A stretch of 64,000 bases of DNA from Aphanomyces cochlioides (GCA_019828595.1 JAHQRK010000011.1:992001-1056000), one strand, 5' to 3'. Numbered from the stretch's first letter, positions 21,937 through 33,259 are shown. Notes: a model not told the origin generated them from the letters alone. Translations and numbers: made by a program.

Positions 21937-22689
21937 TCACTTTGCCTTTTTGCTTTTTTTTTTGTTTGCAGACCCCCAAACAACCCGATCACTTGTCGAC
22001 GAGAATGCATCTGAGTTGTTATCGTTGATCTCATCGCATATCATAGCGTCAACAATTAATCCACGTAGACTATTACTAAATCGTTCAGCTTCTGTTTCAC
22101 TCTGTGAAACGTCGACGATACACGCTTGGCGAAGTCCATGCTCATTGTGAGGTATTCACCCAAAACGCCAAAGAATGATTTCGTTTTCACTCGTTCATTT
22201 CCAGTCTTTGGAATCGTTGCCTTCTAACAAATAAATCTAAATATATGTGTATGCCATGTGAGTTCTTACATTATACGCAGCGATGCAAGTCTTCACACGC
22301 TCTTTGCATTGCTTGCCTGAGTAATTTCCGAGCTTTTTGGCAACGACTTCCCATGCGTTCCTCTGATCGTGACCATATCTTGTTGAATTGAACATTGCTC
22401 TAATCGTTTCATCTCCAAATCGTAGATGAAGCAGCTTTATGGTTGCCTCATCCGACCAATTGCGAGATCTTTGTGATCTTTGGTGCATCTCCTTTCCCGT
22501 CGATCTGTCGTCTGCTGCAACCAAGCACTCAGAGCATACGATGCACAGACGCTCGTCGTTTCCCATACTGATCGCACAAACATGATGATACCGTTTGGGG
22601 CAGCCATTCTTGCAGTAGTGCATGTCGACATTCGTGTATCCTGGGCACTCATCCCAGTCACACTCACCATTGTCGTCGCGGTTCGTCAT
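21937..22689 (-). CDS. PHD-like zinc finger / Myb-SANT protein, partner gene of the Harbinger element
   Basis: Three-exon model: 22689-22270, 22223-22077, 22029-21937, introns of 46 and 47 bp, 219 aa. Both junctions keep the frame. Residues about 8-55 hold a Cys/His cluster (CDWDEC, CKNGC, HHVC, CIVCSEC) like a PHD or RING finger. Then follows a Myb/SANT segment (RNWSDEATIKLLHLRFG... NAWEVVAKKLGNYSGKQCKERVKT). The end is Lys-rich (NKKKSKKAK), a likely nuclear localisation signal. In Harbinger elements such a protein binds the terminal DNA and carries the transposase into the nucleus. An in-frame upstream Met at 22827 would put the start inside the terminal repeat, so the Met at 22689 is preferred. 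The gene looks intact while its transposase is not. Confidence 0.75.
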
Positions 22690-22909
22690 GGCTGATGGAT
22701 TGTCACTCAAATTACCCCGAGGGGTAAAGTTATCCAACCTATTAATACTGTATTGGAGGTCGGATAAATTTACCTCCAGGGGTAAATTTCTGGCCAATCG
22801 CATTTGGGAAATATTTACCCTTTTCAAAGTTACCCCACTCTGAAACGACCTCTTTGTGGCCCCGGGTCACTGTTAGAGGTTTTTAATCAACGTATGGATG
22901 AATAAAATA

Positions 22910-23580
22910 CAGTAAAACCAACCAAGTGAAACGCCACTCGGTGGACTGATAATCCGTTCAAGATGAGAGGTGTTTTACATCCCGAGGTAGTCATAGAATT
23001 ATTTATTAGAGGTACTGTGATCTTTGATTATTCAGCCAAGTGTCCAGAATGCTATTTGGTAAATGGCGTCGGTGAGCGGTGGCGCAACGTCGAGCCGCCT
23101 CTTGGATCATGGGACCACTAACAGCGATGACCTTTGTGGATCTGGCCTTGCAGAACCACATATACACACGTCGATCGAGTTCGAGAGCGTCTCCGACCAA
23201 ACGGCATGGGCGTTTCGAGTTGGGGTCTCCATTTTGAGCGATTTGATCAGCAATTTTGTCTCTGGATCGCTTGATTCGCGTGGTCATTGCTTTGGAGCAG
23301 TTGAACTCTTGACATATTGTCTTGTATGGAGTAGTGGCATCAATTAGTTCGACAATCTTCGCCCTATCAGAGAGGCTCAACTCAACCATGCTACGGTGGG
23401 TCAATCGGCACAACGAGCTGGATTTTATACTGGTTTTATTATAGCTAAATGTTTCATTTGAGAGGTTGAATTGTTTCACTTGGCAAGTTGAAATGTGTGG
23501 ATATTTATCGGTGGATGAAATATCGTTCAAGATGTGAGGTGTTTCTCTATATGAGGTGTTTCACTTGGTAAGTTTTACTG
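22910..23580 (-). mobile_element. Miniature pogo-type element (671 bp)
   Basis: Inverted termini CAGTAAAACC...AAGTGAAA (22910 onward, complement ending 23580) match in about 25 of 27 positions, and the element is flanked by a TA duplication (22908-22909, 23581-23582), as expected for Tc1/mariner/pogo elements. It keeps only the DNA-binding part of a transposase. Confidence 0.88.
23006..23389 (-). pseudogene. pogo transposase DNA-binding region only
   Basis: From the Met at 23389 the frame encodes a Psq-type helix-turn-helix (SLSDRAKIVELIDATTPYK...) and the start of a CENP-B-type second domain (LDRRVYMWFCKARS... GPMIQEAARRC), then stops. The DDE catalytic domain is absent. It could at most bind the element ends, for example as a repressor of related full-length copies. 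Confidence 0.8.
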
Positions 23581-23895
23581 TACCTTTCATTTCGATTTAT
23601 TCACCGTGTCCGATGCGTTTGGCTCACGGCAGGGAACCCACAGGTTGCGGGTTCGAGTGCCCGAGTGCGCATTTTTGATAAAATTTTGAATAATCCCATG
23701 TCTGATTGTTTGGCTCCAAATACCATTGATTGCTCCTACCTCACGCACAGTAGGAAACGCATAGATCTCATTCCTTCAATGTGCAGCAGGCGAGAAACTA
23801 GCATTCCAATGTATGCTGCAGCGTCATTGACATACCACTGCTTGCAACCATAGAGCATGTATGTGTGATAGCTCTGTGGTTGCGAATAGACTGTA

Positions 23896-25733
23896 CTACT
23901 CCGGTCCACATTGTTTGTTAGCAAGTTTTGACTTGATTAAAGTATACAACTTATGAAACTTTTATATGAACATTTGTATTGAACTGCATAACAAAATATT
24001 CACACAAATATAATTGACTTTATCTATTTTATTAAAACTACTCATGGTTGGGAATTCAACAAAGCCAGAGCGTTGGCATGCGTCGAAGAAGCACATTGGA
24101 CATTGAAATTGGCCAAGTCAATTTTGGATGCATCCTTTCGCAAGTGAGGGAGCTGGTAGTCATTTCGACCGTCGACCTCCATGGTCTTCTCGAGAACCTT
24201 TTGTAAAGTAATAAACGACTTTGCCAAGGTGTCAGATGGCAATTTTTCAAACGCAAAGTTGACAGCGCAGACGAGTTCTTCAATTGTTTGAGATCTTTGT
24301 TGTTGTTGCAAGCGTTGCAGGGCATTAAAAATGCCCAGATCAAGGACATTATAGTCTGGGCTGTTGGCGGGTTGGTTCTTTACTTTTATTCCAGTTAAGC
24401 CACGCGCCACCAAAGCATCCGTCGAAATACATTTGTGAGGACTTGCATTGTCCTGTTGGATAAACACTCCATTAGGCTGGTTTCCAACTGGAAACTTAGC
24501 CTGAATGGCAGGAATAACTTTATTAAGAATTGCGTCGGAGTAAACTTTCGCGTCGACTGACAGAGGAACTAAGACCCTTGTCCCCTTAGCGCGATTCTTG
24601 CTGCTTCTCTTCGCAAACGTCTCCTCGAGAAATGGCCAAATGCCAATTTTCCCATCGAAAGTCACTTTCTTGTTGGCGTCGTATCTTGGACGTGCAACAG
24701 CCGCAAGGAAGAGCACCTTTGTGATGAACGATTTTGATTTGGTGTTCTTGACAGCTAGCACTTCGTCGTCGTAAACGTAAAACTTCTCTTTGACCTGGGT
24801 GACGTAGAACCATTTCTCATCAACATGCACGCGATCGTGCATACTGTGAAAGAAATGGTTCCCGCGTGGCCCAAGTCGAAGAGAGTCCACCGCAAATTGG
24901 AGTCGCCATCTTCTGTTGGCTTCGGTCAGCAAGGGTTTGACGTGGCTCGTTCTCGCTTTGAGCTTGTTCGTTTCCTTCATGTGTCGAATGAGTGTGGTCT
25001 TTGGAATTTTGTCATTGCTGCCATGATGCGCAGAGTTTGCCGGTCCTCTTGTTCAATCGCCTTGACTGTCGCTTCAATGGCAAGCGCCGAGCGTTTTGGC
25101 TTAGAGCCACAATTGCCTAAAACAGTACACCTGTTATAATTTATACTTTTATAAATCTATATTTTTGATAGAAATATAGAGTTTCGGAGGTTTTACCTTT
25201 CATTTTTGCCGACGTGTCGGCTGAATGAGCGCCGCTGGCGAGAGAGAGCCGTGCTTGGGTCCATAGGCGCGACACCGTTAGCGCATGACATTGATATAGT
25301 CGCGCTGTCTTCACTATTGCTCCACGCGGAAGTTTACCGTCGACGGCGACCTCCAGGAGCGTTTCATACATGTTTCGTCGGTCGTCGTCGGTTAGATTTC
25401 GTTGGTGCGCAGGACGAGCGGGGAAAGGATTCAGTGGAGACGACATTTGAAGGCGCAAGGAGAATGCGCGTGCTGCGGCAACAGAGGTGTTATTGAAGGT
25501 GTAAGTTTCAAAATGAATGAGTAGCGGGTCAAAATCTATTCGACTCGGACGATCGTCTGACTTTGAGAGGTCACAATTCCCGCCACACAGAGAATTTGGA
25601 GGCAAGTCAGATAGCCAATGATAGGTCTTCGTTTGAACATTTAATGTATCCAATCAGAACACTCAATTTGTTCGAATTAGAAAAATCCCGTCAATCAAAA
25701 GTCAAACCTAACAAACATTGTGGACCGGAGTAG
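23896..25733 (-). mobile_element. Plant-type (Osmar/Stowaway-like) mariner element, 1838 bp
   Basis: Inverted termini CTACTCCGGTCCACA... (26-27 bp, one mismatch) with TA target duplication at 23894-23895 and 25734-25735. The flanks join into the sequence found undisturbed in the nearby 186-bp repeats (GACTGTATGCCATAGCG), giving the empty site. Confidence 0.92.
24042..25446 (-). pseudogene. mariner transposase (DD3xD, plant/oomycete type), one frameshift
   Basis: Exon 1 25446-25197 encodes the helix-turn-helix (LTDDDRRNMYETLLEVAVDGKLP...). The intron acceptor is near 25105. The catalytic part 24980-24042 has VHVDEKWFY (first Asp), FIQQDNASPH (second Asp) and NSPDYNVLDLGIFNALQ (third acidic residue), the wording typical of plant Mariner-like elements. 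A single-base frameshift at about 25013-25033 separates the linker from the catalytic part. Otherwise the frame is long and clean, so the element decayed recently, or the shift is a sequence error. Confidence 0.85.
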
Positions 25734-26155
25734 TATGCCATAGCGTCATTGAGCACTGGCAGGAATCTCACATGCTGCCTACAGACTTTAGGCTGCATGC
25801 CAATGCATGCTCAAAGACGCCTTGGCATACGTCTAGTTGCATCCGGACAAGTGCATGTGTGTTGGCTCAGTAGACTTTGCCATGTGTACCTCCGCATCAA
25901 CTAGCACAGGCATGCGACGTGTTTACAGTGGAAGTCTCATGGTGATTCTGTGCCGTGCTTACTACGTGCAGCAACAAAGCCCAATCGTTCATATTATGGA
26001 AGCTGTGTCTATACTTGTGCATTTGCCGCAGGCCGAGCAATTCGAACGCGAAGGATTGAGATGAGCTATAATATCAGTTTAGAGCAATAGGAACATCGAG
26101 AGCAGGTCGTTGTCAGGATGTTTTGAGATACATGTCAATACATAGTGATGAATTG

Positions 26156-26680
26156 CAATGTCTACTTGCGTCAATGCATCATTAAGCATTGGCATGGAGT
26201 TCAAAGTCTGTGTACAACAACAGAATCATAGAGAGACTATTGTTGTAGACAGGACGTGAGGTTCATGCCAGTGCTCAATGACGCTATGGCATACAGACTA
26301 TTCGCAACCACAGAGCTATCACACATACATGCTCTGTGGTGGCAAGCAGTGGTATGTCAATGCATCATTGAGCATTGGCATGGAGTTCAAAGTCTGTGTA
26401 CAACAACAGAATCATCGAGAGACTGTTGTTGTAAACAGGATTTGAGATTCCTGCCAGTGCTCAATGACGCTATGGCATACAGTCTATTCGCAACCACAGA
26501 ACTATCACACATACATGCTCTATGGTTGCAAGCAGTGGTATGTCAATGCATCATTGAGCATTGGCATGGAGTTCAAAGTCTGTGTACAACAACAGAATCA
26601 TCGAGAGACTGTTGTTGTAAACAGGATTTGAGATTCCTGCCAGTGCTCAATGACGCTGCAGCATACATTGGAATGCTAGT
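26156..26680. repeat. 186-bp tandem repeat, about 2.7 copies
   Basis: The motif GTCAATGCATCATT starts at 26170, 26356 and 26542, a period of exactly 186 bp. Each unit also contains an internal imperfect palindrome (CCAGTGCTCAATGACGC and its complement). Since 186 is a multiple of three, an open frame of 161 codons arises on the plus strand, but it shows no sign of being a gene. Related inverted copies flank the mariner element. Confidence 0.9.
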
Positions 26681-26907
26681 TTCTCGCCTGCTGCACATTG
26701 AAGGAATGAGATCTATGCGTTTCCTACTGTGCGTGAGGTAGGAGCAATCAATGGTATTTGGAGCCAAACAATCAGACATGGGATTATTCAAAATTTTATC
26801 AAAAATGCGCACTCGGGCACTCGAACCCGCAACCTGTGGGTTCCCTGCCGTGAGTCAAACACATCGGACACGGTGAATAAATCGAAATGAAAGGTATTTT
26901 ATAAAGT

Positions 26908-27190
26908 TTAAGGGTGCGTCTGGCAAAATTTCAAAATCAAAATGCCATTTTCAGCTAAATTGGGATCAACGATTTATGGCATATTCAAAATGGAGGTAAA
27001 ACCTCTATTTCGTAAAATGGCATTTTGGGAGCCTCCAGTGAGTATATCCCAACCGAAAATATAGGATTTGGTGCAAAACTCTCTGAGATAATCAAGGTCA
27101 TATTTTTACCTCAATTATTGAATTTGGCCTCAAAATGGCATTTTGGGCCTATTTATTGTAATATTTTCGGTTGCTAGACGGGCCCTAAGG
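26908..27190. mobile_element. hAT-like MITE
   Basis: Ends GGGTGCGTCTGGCAA and (complement) GGGCCCGTCTAGCAA are imperfect inverted repeats of the type seen in hAT elements. Inside, AAAATGGCATTTTG-like palindromes recur four times. There is no coding capacity. I could not define the 8-bp target duplication. Confidence 0.55.
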
Positions 27191-27595
27191 CTCAATCAAA
27201 AACGATAAACATATTTTGACCGAATATTCACCTACCTCTGGTGAATAGATATGACCGATGATCTTCATGGTGGTGATTAGATATGAACGAATCCCCCGAA
27301 CCTGGTGAATAGATACTGTATGACCTTTTGCCTCGTGGTGAGACATGAATGCGGGTGAGATAATATGACCGATACGGTATGTCAAGCCCGGAAGTCATGT
27401 GAAATCAACTTGGCTGTCAGGAGAACAGTCTTATCCAAATCAAAGTGCCAAGGCGCCTCTTCTACGTCTAGCTATCCTCATGCGTTGCATCAACACAGCA
27501 ACAGAAAACAATAGAGCTTCTGATCTTGTCGTGTGGACCTGCATTTCGTGGAAGAATGCTCACAAGATTTTAACGATGGATTATGGAGGGATCAT
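27191..27595. other. Intergenic, no gene seen
   Basis: Sequence between the transposon cluster and the first START-FYVE gene. It contains GGTGAATAGATA-like direct repeats (27239, 27312) but nothing I can assign. Confidence 0.4.
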
Positions 27596-29053
27596 CTAAT
27601 GTAGCAACAGCATATCTCCTCGTCGACGTGGCAACGCCTCCTGGGGAGATTCAAAGTAGTTGACAGTTTGTTTGGCTCTAGGGTCATGCTGGGTTGGGTC
27701 ATCGTATCCGTCGAAATTGACAAAGGCCTTGCTGCGGTCTATGGTTGAAAGGGCAAACATTTCGTCGCCAGAGTACGTTGAGGAAGATATGAGATTGGTC
27801 GTCGCTGACGAGGCGCTTCCCCGTCGTTTCAAGGCTTTCGAGAACAATGAATAGGACGACTCGGAGTAGGCAGACATGTCGTCTAGCTCAACCTCATTTC
27901 TCAGCGTCGGCGTTGGTGTCAGCTGCTTGGCTTTGCCTGGACCAGGAATGCAGCGGGAGCACACGCGAAGTTCGACGAGGAGATTCGCCATGATCAACTT
28001 ATACTTTGCACTGCACACCTTGCTGCAAACCACCTAATCGGTCGGGAGTAAGTCTCGAAAGCACATGAAGGGGCTTGCCTCGCCACACCGTCGACAATTG
28101 GTTTTTCGAGCGAATGTACCAAACTTCTTGAGGCACACGGCGCATTTAACCCTTGAGTGCTTATTCACAAGCGCTGCCGGCGACAAGTAAGAAACCTGAC
28201 TGAGTCGATGCGCGTAAACGTTGGTTTGCATCGAGTTCATGGAATTGTACTGACTTTCGGCAAAACTCGTCATGAGCATCGCGCCGATCACGTCGCCAGT
28301 CACTCGTCCGTTCGGAGAAAAGTGCTCTAGTTCCGTCACGCGCAGGATACCAGGCCTGTCGGTCTCCATGTAGATGAATCCAGAATGGATAAACTCGGCG
28401 CGGATGATGCCATACTTCTTTTCAAGATCAGGGCAAGCTGGAAGGACTATGGACTTGCAAGCTCGAATCCATGCCTTCTTGCCATCGATTTCAACGTCTT
28501 CAAGATGCTACCAAGGGGACATAAGCCATGGATCAATTGAGAGCATGTACCTCAATACTGCAGAAGTCTCGGTATCGCACAATAAGTCCTTGAAGAGGCG
28601 ATCGCATGACGGTCCAACTGACGGACGAAAGATGATGCGGTCGATCTTCCGTTGGTGTCGAAAGAGTATACAGTCGAACTTCATCGAGGACATCTGGGAA
28701 GTACGCGGCGTCGACTCGACGGACATCGGCTGTTGTGGGTGCTGTGAAAATGGCCCGCACTTCGTCCAGCGTCGACTCGACTTCGGTCGTACCGAGGAAG
28801 AGCGGCAGGTTTCCTTCGCGGGCAGTGTACACCTGGACTTTGTCATCGTTGGTGCGGAGCGTCCACTCGACTGGTCCGCCCGTCAGTTTGGTGTACTCGA
28901 GCTAGACAAACGTGTGACCCAACTACAGGTTGTATCCAGCGTTACCAAGTCTCGCTGAGCTTTGTATCCAATTGCTCGGAGCTCTTGAATCTTGTCAGGC
29001 GAGAGCGGTGGTGTGCTGAAAAAGTCGTCTGGTACTGGCGTCTTGAGTGGCAT
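27596..29053 (-). CDS. START-FYVE-like protein, copy A
   Basis: Four exons: 29053-28946, 28901-28551, 28507-28079, 28033-27596, 441 aa. Introns are 44, 43 and 45 bp, all phase 0. Residues about 37-250 resemble a START-type lipid-binding domain (EWTLRTNDDKVQVY..., WIRACKSIV, EFIHSGFIYMETDRPGILRVTELEHF). Residues about 275-325 form a FYVE-type zinc finger split by intron 3: CAVC, TNCRRCGE, VVCSKVC, RVCSRC give eight Cys ligands. The usual Arg-His-His-Cys-Arg pocket is replaced by KTNCRRC, so phosphatidylinositol-3-phosphate binding is uncertain. The tail is Ser-rich and ends with RRRGDMLLLH. Intron 3 has a GC donor (28078-28077) where the other copies have GT. Such lipid-transfer/endosomal proteins are greatly expanded in oomycetes. 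Function inside the cell is inferred from domains only. Confidence 0.85.
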
Positions 29054-30577
29054 CGTCGTCCAATACTCAAATGCTCGTGGAATTCAAAATGGTCGGAGCT
29101 CCGTAATTGTCTCGCAAACAATCGTGCAGAAAAGTGATGAAGGCACCACCACCCCAGGAGGTTAGCGGCACCACCCCTGTACTTAAATAAGGAAATGTTT
29201 AGGGTAAATCTCCTCAGGGTGTGCACGTGCTGAAACTGCACCGCCAAGCAGCTCCTGAGCCTGGCACGTCCTTCGCCACGGCAGAGCAGCATGTACGTCT
29301 ACAGCTACGTCTACCCTGTTCAACTGCAACGGACTCTTGTTTAGGCTCCAAGGCACACAAAAGCAACATATGTTTCTTACTTAAGTACCGGGGTGGTGCC
29401 ACTAACCTCCTGTCGTGGTGCCTTTATCCTTCCCCAATCGTGCGTCTTGCACGCTAAAAGTTGCATCTGATATGCAAGTCGAAGCTGGTTACCATGGTTT
29501 GATTCGTCCAATTTCAATTTCGAGCATCCATCTGCTTTATCCAAAGCACTTAAAGGTACGCAGTAACGTTAAGTTACTGCGTACTGTCACGACGTGAATC
29601 TATTAATAGTGTTGAGTATGGTAGCTGTCGCTCGTTCTTGACATATTTGAGCTCGTCATAATTTTGCGACCATCACGGATTAAGTCTTGCAGTCTTCTTG
29701 ATCCTCACCACCAATTCAAAATGTGGTCGAGATGGCAAGGACGCTTTATGATTGGCAAGAAATTAATCGTTACAAATTTCCACCCTTCACCCTTCATCTT
29801 TTACTTTGAAACCCCCTACAGCTGTACTGTAATGTTGTTTTAAAGCTACAGTGTACTACTAGGTATTAATATTACTATTTATAATACTGTAGTACTTCGT
29901 AGTCGCAGAAGTCGATTGCAGCCTAACGGGACACGAAGTCTCTGTCTGGGTGCGGAAGACAAGCCAGATGGAGAACCCAAGGAAGACATGTTGCCTCTGG
30001 GTAGAGAAGGCAGATGAATGGTCATTTGAAAATAACCGATCTTCCCTCTTCGGTTGTCAGACATGTCTGTCGGACTGACCACAGTTTAGTCCAGAGGCCA
30101 TGCTGAAACAGCGCAATATGTGAATGGGAAAGGTTCTTCCTTTTGTCGCCATGAATGGGAATGCTGATGCTCCTCATGGCTGGTGGGTTGTACCGTAACT
30201 CACATGGTCTGACCATTAACTGTCATCGAATAGATTCATTCTGGAGAGCAGTGGACGAGACGATGAAGCAAGTTGTCGTCAGTCGGATAATGAAGCTTCT
30301 ATCTATCTGTGGAGGATCTCCGTAAGCGTCAGAAGGGAGTCAACCCCCCCCCTGGATAGATCGTACCTGTCTGGTAGCCCAATGCCTTGGCAACACATAT
30401 AGTCAACCAGGAGATCACGTGGACATTGTGTGTGGGGTGGAGTCGACCGAGTTTGTGTGTGTTACTGTAGACTGCTTTCCCCATGAATAGTTGGCCCTCT
30501 CAATGAAGCCTGCATTTCGTGGAAGCACGTCAATACGTCTCAATCGATTGAGTTTACACACTGGGTTGTTTTATCAT
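29054..30577. other. Intergenic spacer of the START-FYVE cluster
   Basis: No gene supported. It contains a MITE (29136-29428) and a stretch at about 29940-30120 that is similar to 32540-32710, so the spacer itself belongs to the duplicated unit. Confidence 0.5.
29136..29428. mobile_element. MITE with GGCACCACC termini, copy 1
   Basis: Inverted ends: the motif GGCACCAC occurs twice at each end (outer at 29142, inner at 29167, mirrored at the right end before 29428), with AGGAGGTTAG between the two. The inner element is 29167-29400, with ends CACCCCTGTACTTAAATAAG. No coding capacity. A related copy in opposite orientation is at 35169-35405. Confidence 0.8.
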
Positions 30578-32101
30578 CTAATAGAGGAGCAGCATATCTC
30601 CTCGTCGACGAGGTGTCGCCTCGACTGGGGTACCAAAGTAGTTTGCTGTCCGACTGATGTTGGTGTCACTGACATCGAAGGCACCGCCTTCCCCAGCGTC
30701 ATAAATAAACGAGGCGTTGGATTCAGACAGCATGTCGTCGTCACGCTCGATGGGATCATTGCATTCCTTGAAGATTTTCGTGATGTCAATGCTTGACAGT
30801 GTCAAGATATCGTCGCTCGAATGATTTGAGAACATCTCGGAATCCGTCGACATTGTCAAGGAGGTCTGAGGCTTCTTTGACATTTTTGAGTAGGATGGGT
30901 TGGATGACCCCAACGACGCCGACATGTCCTCTCGGAGAGCCTTATTCATCGGCGTGGACAATGGCATCTCCTGCTTGACTTCGTTCGGTCCTGGGATGCA
31001 ACGACTGCACACACGAAGATCAACGAGAATATTGGCCATCATCAATTTATACGTTGCACTGCACACCTTGCTGCAAACGACCTAGGAAGTTCCCCATGAG
31101 TCTCTAAGGAGTGTGGAAGAGCTTACCTCGCCACATCGACGACAATTGGTTTTCCGAGAGAATGTGCCGAATTTCTTGAGGCACACGGCGCACTTCGTCC
31201 GTGTGTGCTTCCCGACTAGCTCGGATGGCGGCAAGTAGGAAACCTTACAAAGTCGATGCGCATAGACGTTGGTTTGCATCGAGTTCATGGAATTGTATTG
31301 ACTTTCGGCAAAACTCGTCATGAGCATCGCGCCGATCACGTCGCCAGTCACTCGTCCATTCGGAGAAAAGTGCTCAAGTTCCGTCACGCGCAGAATACCA
31401 GGCCTGTCGGTCTCCATGTAGATGAATCCAGAATGGATAAACTCGGCGCGGATGATGCCATACTTCTTTTCAAGATCAGGGCAAGCTGGAAGGACTATGG
31501 ACTTGCAAGCACGAATCCATGCCTTCTTGCCATCGATTTCAACGTCTTCAAGATGCTACCAAGGGGACATAAGCCATGGATCAATCGAGAGCATGTACCT
31601 CAATACTGCAGAAGTCTCGGTATCGCACAATAAGTCCTTGAAGAGGCGATCGCATGACGGTCCAACTGACGGACGAAAGGTGATGCGGTCGATCTTCCGT
31701 CGGCGTTGACAATGTGTAGAGTCGAACTTCATCGAGAACGTCTGGAAAGTACGTAGAGTCGACTCGACGGACGTCGGCTGTTGTGGGTGCTGTGAAGATG
31801 GCTCGTACTTCGTCCAGCGTCGACTCGATCTCAGTCGTGCCCAGGAAGAGCGGCAAGTTCCCTTCGCGGGCAGTGTACACTTGAACCTTATCATCGTTGG
31901 TGCGGAGCGTCCACTCGATTGGCCCACCCGTCAACTTGGTGTACTCGAGCTAGACAAACGCGTAAGTCACTTGGAGGTTCATGACAGCCTCACCAAGTCG
32001 CGCTGGGCTCTGTATCCAATAGCTCGGAGTTCCTCAATCTTGTCCGGCGAGAGCGGCGGTGGGTTGAAGAAGTCGTCAGGGACTGGCGTCTTGATTGACA
32101 T
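30578..32101 (-). CDS. START-FYVE-like protein, copy B
   Basis: Exons 32101-31994, 31949-31599, 31555-31127, 31081-30578, 463 aa. All splice sites are GT-AG at the same positions as in copy A. Exons 1-3 are almost identical to those of copy C, including intron sequence, while exon 4 is clearly diverged. That pattern suggests gene conversion or a recent partial duplication. The FYVE cysteines are all present (CAVC, CRRCGE, VVCSKVC, RVCSRC). The acidic Ser-rich tail ends RRRGDMLLLY. Confidence 0.85.
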
Positions 32102-33259
32102 CGTCTTGTTGACGTGTGAAATTGGTAATGGTGTCAATGCGTGCTCAAAGCTACATGGACAACGTCTTGTGGCTGAGTGAAGTGCAGGTGTGTAGAGCGC
32201 ATCTTCAAAGTCAATCAAGTGTTGCAAACGTAATCAAAGAAATCCATTGAAGCCTATCACCATGGCAGAGGTCCGGCATTGCTTTCATAGCTGTTTTCAT
32301 GCCACTTTATCAACGTGCATGAGGATGATTAGCCGCATACAACAGCTCTCTTTCGTTGTTGACTTGCATGAGCTCCAAGAGCGGTCTAAATCACAGCAAG
32401 CACGGGCTCACGATGACACCCAACCATGTTAGTGCAATGTCATGACTTTGGTTTGAGAGAGACTCGATGTCATCTCGAGCTGTCCTGGTTGTTTTGCATC
32501 GATGGTCTGTCAGTGTTGGATGTGGACTCTGACAGAATCTGGACAGATGGATGGATAACCCAAGGGGGACATGTTGGCTCTGGGTAGAGATGGCAGAAGG
32601 ATCACCTCATGGGTTTGAAAATGGCAGAGGCACACCGATCTTCTCGCGCTTTGTCTGTCGGATGTTGCCACGTCTGTCGGTTTGACCACAATTCAGTCCC
32701 GAGATCAAACCATCTCATAGTCTTTGATGAGTTCTGGAGAATCAGGATGGCGCTGGTGGACGAAACAATGAAGGAGCTCGAAATGCAGTCGCTACAGTCT
32801 TTGAATGTTACTTACATCCCTAAGAAGACATGAACTTTTTGCCGTCCTTCTCTCTGCTCAATCTAGCACTTCAAGACTTGGAGTCCGATTTTCTAAACTT
32901 CATGAATTCGATGTACAATGGCTCACAGAACAGACACTGCTGGAACAACCACCACGAGAGGAAACCAGTGCGGATCACTGTGCCTTTGACTAGACGACGA
33001 CTGCGTGCAACGAGGACGAAGATTTTCATAGTGGTGTCAGCGCCAAAGATGTCTACCATAACAAGACGTTGTCCATGTAGCTTTGAGCACGCATTGATTT
33101 GGCCAACATCGACGCAGAACCACCGCACGTTCGTGTAGATCTAGGACAAGGTCACCGCAGCGTGCCATCGCACGTAGTAGGTGTTGCAAGTCCCCTGCAC
33201 CAACTGGGAAGATAGCGATCGACAGGGCATAAATTCAGTATGATTAGTACAAGAAACAT
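32102..33259. other. Intergenic spacer of the START-FYVE cluster
   Basis: No gene supported. It is partly similar to the spacer at 29.9-30.1 kb. The motif ACAAGACGTTGTCCATGTAG recurs in inverted orientation near 32155. Confidence 0.4.

Larger units (their letters stand above)
15760..22872 (+). mobile_element. PIF/Harbinger-type DNA transposon, split by a copia element
   Basis: A 20-bp inverted repeat (GAGGTCGTTTCAGAGTGGGG at 15803-15822 and its complement at 22833-22852) brackets a transposase fragment on the plus strand and a PHD/Myb protein gene on the minus strand, the two-gene organisation of PIF/Harbinger elements. GTGACCC motifs lie just outside both arms, so the true ends are near 15760 and 22872. 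Subterminal TTACCCC/GGGGTAA motifs near 22720-22840 may be transposase-partner binding sites. Without the inserted retrotransposon the element is about 1.7 kb and has lost the C-terminal part of the transposase. Confidence 0.75.
23582..26896. repeat. Foldback arms containing a tRNA-like sequence
   Basis: 23582-23832 and 26647-26896 are near-perfect reverse complements of about 250 bp. The left arm continues (to 23894) as a complement of part of the 186-bp repeat at 26480-26541. Each arm contains a polymerase III B-box-like GGTTCGAGTGC (23650-23660 and, inverted, 26817-26827). In the left arm this is preceded by TGGCTCACGG (A-box-like) and framed by ATGCG/CGCAT, so a tRNA-derived SINE-like origin is possible. 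A mariner element sits inside the left part, and a pogo miniature element ends exactly at its left edge. Confidence 0.8.

Noticed and set aside
23620..23665. A functional tRNA gene
   Set aside because: B box and acceptor-like ends are present, but the T stem has an extra base and the anticodon arm cannot be formed; treated as tRNA-derived repeat.
26156..26680. CRISPR-like array
   Set aside because: Contiguous 186-bp tandem units without spacers in a eukaryotic context.
26256..26741. 161-codon frame across the 186-bp repeat
   Set aside because: Explained by the repeat length being divisible by three; no start context, no domain, and it runs into the foldback arm.
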